From Elusimicrobiaceae bacterium (GTDB lineage: Bacteria; Elusimicrobiota; Elusimicrobia; Elusimicrobiales; Elusimicrobiaceae), in the NCBI GenBank assembly GCA_024405075.1, contig JAKSPG010000096.1, forward strand, positions 1 through 5,543: a stretch of 5,543 bases of DNA. Reading direction: 5' to 3'. Under the pieces are notes generated by a model that saw nothing but the letters and a program-made list of their open reading frames with translations, made no database searches and was not told the DNA's origin. Positions 5,494 through 5,543 of this stretch are shown piece by piece. A program made the translations under genes and the position numbers. Position 1 is the stretch's first letter. Each line of letters opens with the position of its first letter.

Positions 5494-5543
5494 GTTTTTT
5501 TGTTTTATCAAATTTTTAAGATGCAATTAATTAAATGATGTCA

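Noticed and set aside
1..5543. Prophage attachment sites, tRNA genes, CRISPR arrays, insertion sequences
   Set aside because: I found no tRNA-like cloverleaf, no regularly spaced repeats, no transposase and no convincing long direct repeat between the two ends.

Overview
The window looks like a bacterial chromosome segment carrying part of a tailed-phage genome. Its core is a leftward (minus-strand) virion-head cassette in the order portal, Bbp19-like protein, scaffolding protein, major capsid protein, Bbp16-like capsid cement protein. Both the order and the protein sequences resemble the head modules of short-tailed phages of the Bordetella BPP-1 / Salmonella epsilon15 type. The host is probably a Gram-negative bacterium with type IV pilins. 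The class III prepilin at the right end, with its 'YYLANGVYTEDLETL' block, resembles the large pilin families I associate with Elusimicrobiota. That taxonomic call is an inference from memory, not a search result.

Layout: 1-396 has no convincing gene; it is AT-rich on the left and contains two inverted repeats, one an 11-bp GC-rich stem just past the last head gene. 397-4459 is the head cassette. Cement, capsid and scaffold are packed with stop codons overlapping the next Shine-Dalgarno (SD) sequence, or with overlapping genes. A structured 203-bp non-coding gap separates Bbp19 from the portal. 4529-4711 is a short rightward gene for a two-helix membrane protein with a strong SD and its own intrinsic terminator. 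4854-4882 is a near-perfect sigma-70 promoter pointing left, toward the portal and antisense to the small gene. 4911-5435 is a leftward type IV prepilin gene whose promoter contains an 11-base homopolymer.

How the parts work together: the five head proteins suffice in principle to build a procapsid. Scaffold and portal nucleate assembly, the capsid protein forms the shell, and cement stabilises it. Bbp19 has no firm role. Terminase, tail and lysis genes are not seen. The portal's upstream neighbours are the divergent membrane gene and the pilin rather than terminase, and a hairpin plus about 400 bp of non-coding DNA follows the cement gene. Within the limits of 5.5 kb this is either a rearranged or decaying prophage, or a stand-alone capsid cassette. 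The main points for a second look are the missing terminase, the consensus promoter driving antisense and possibly attenuated transcription into the cassette, and the possibly phase-variable pilin promoter.
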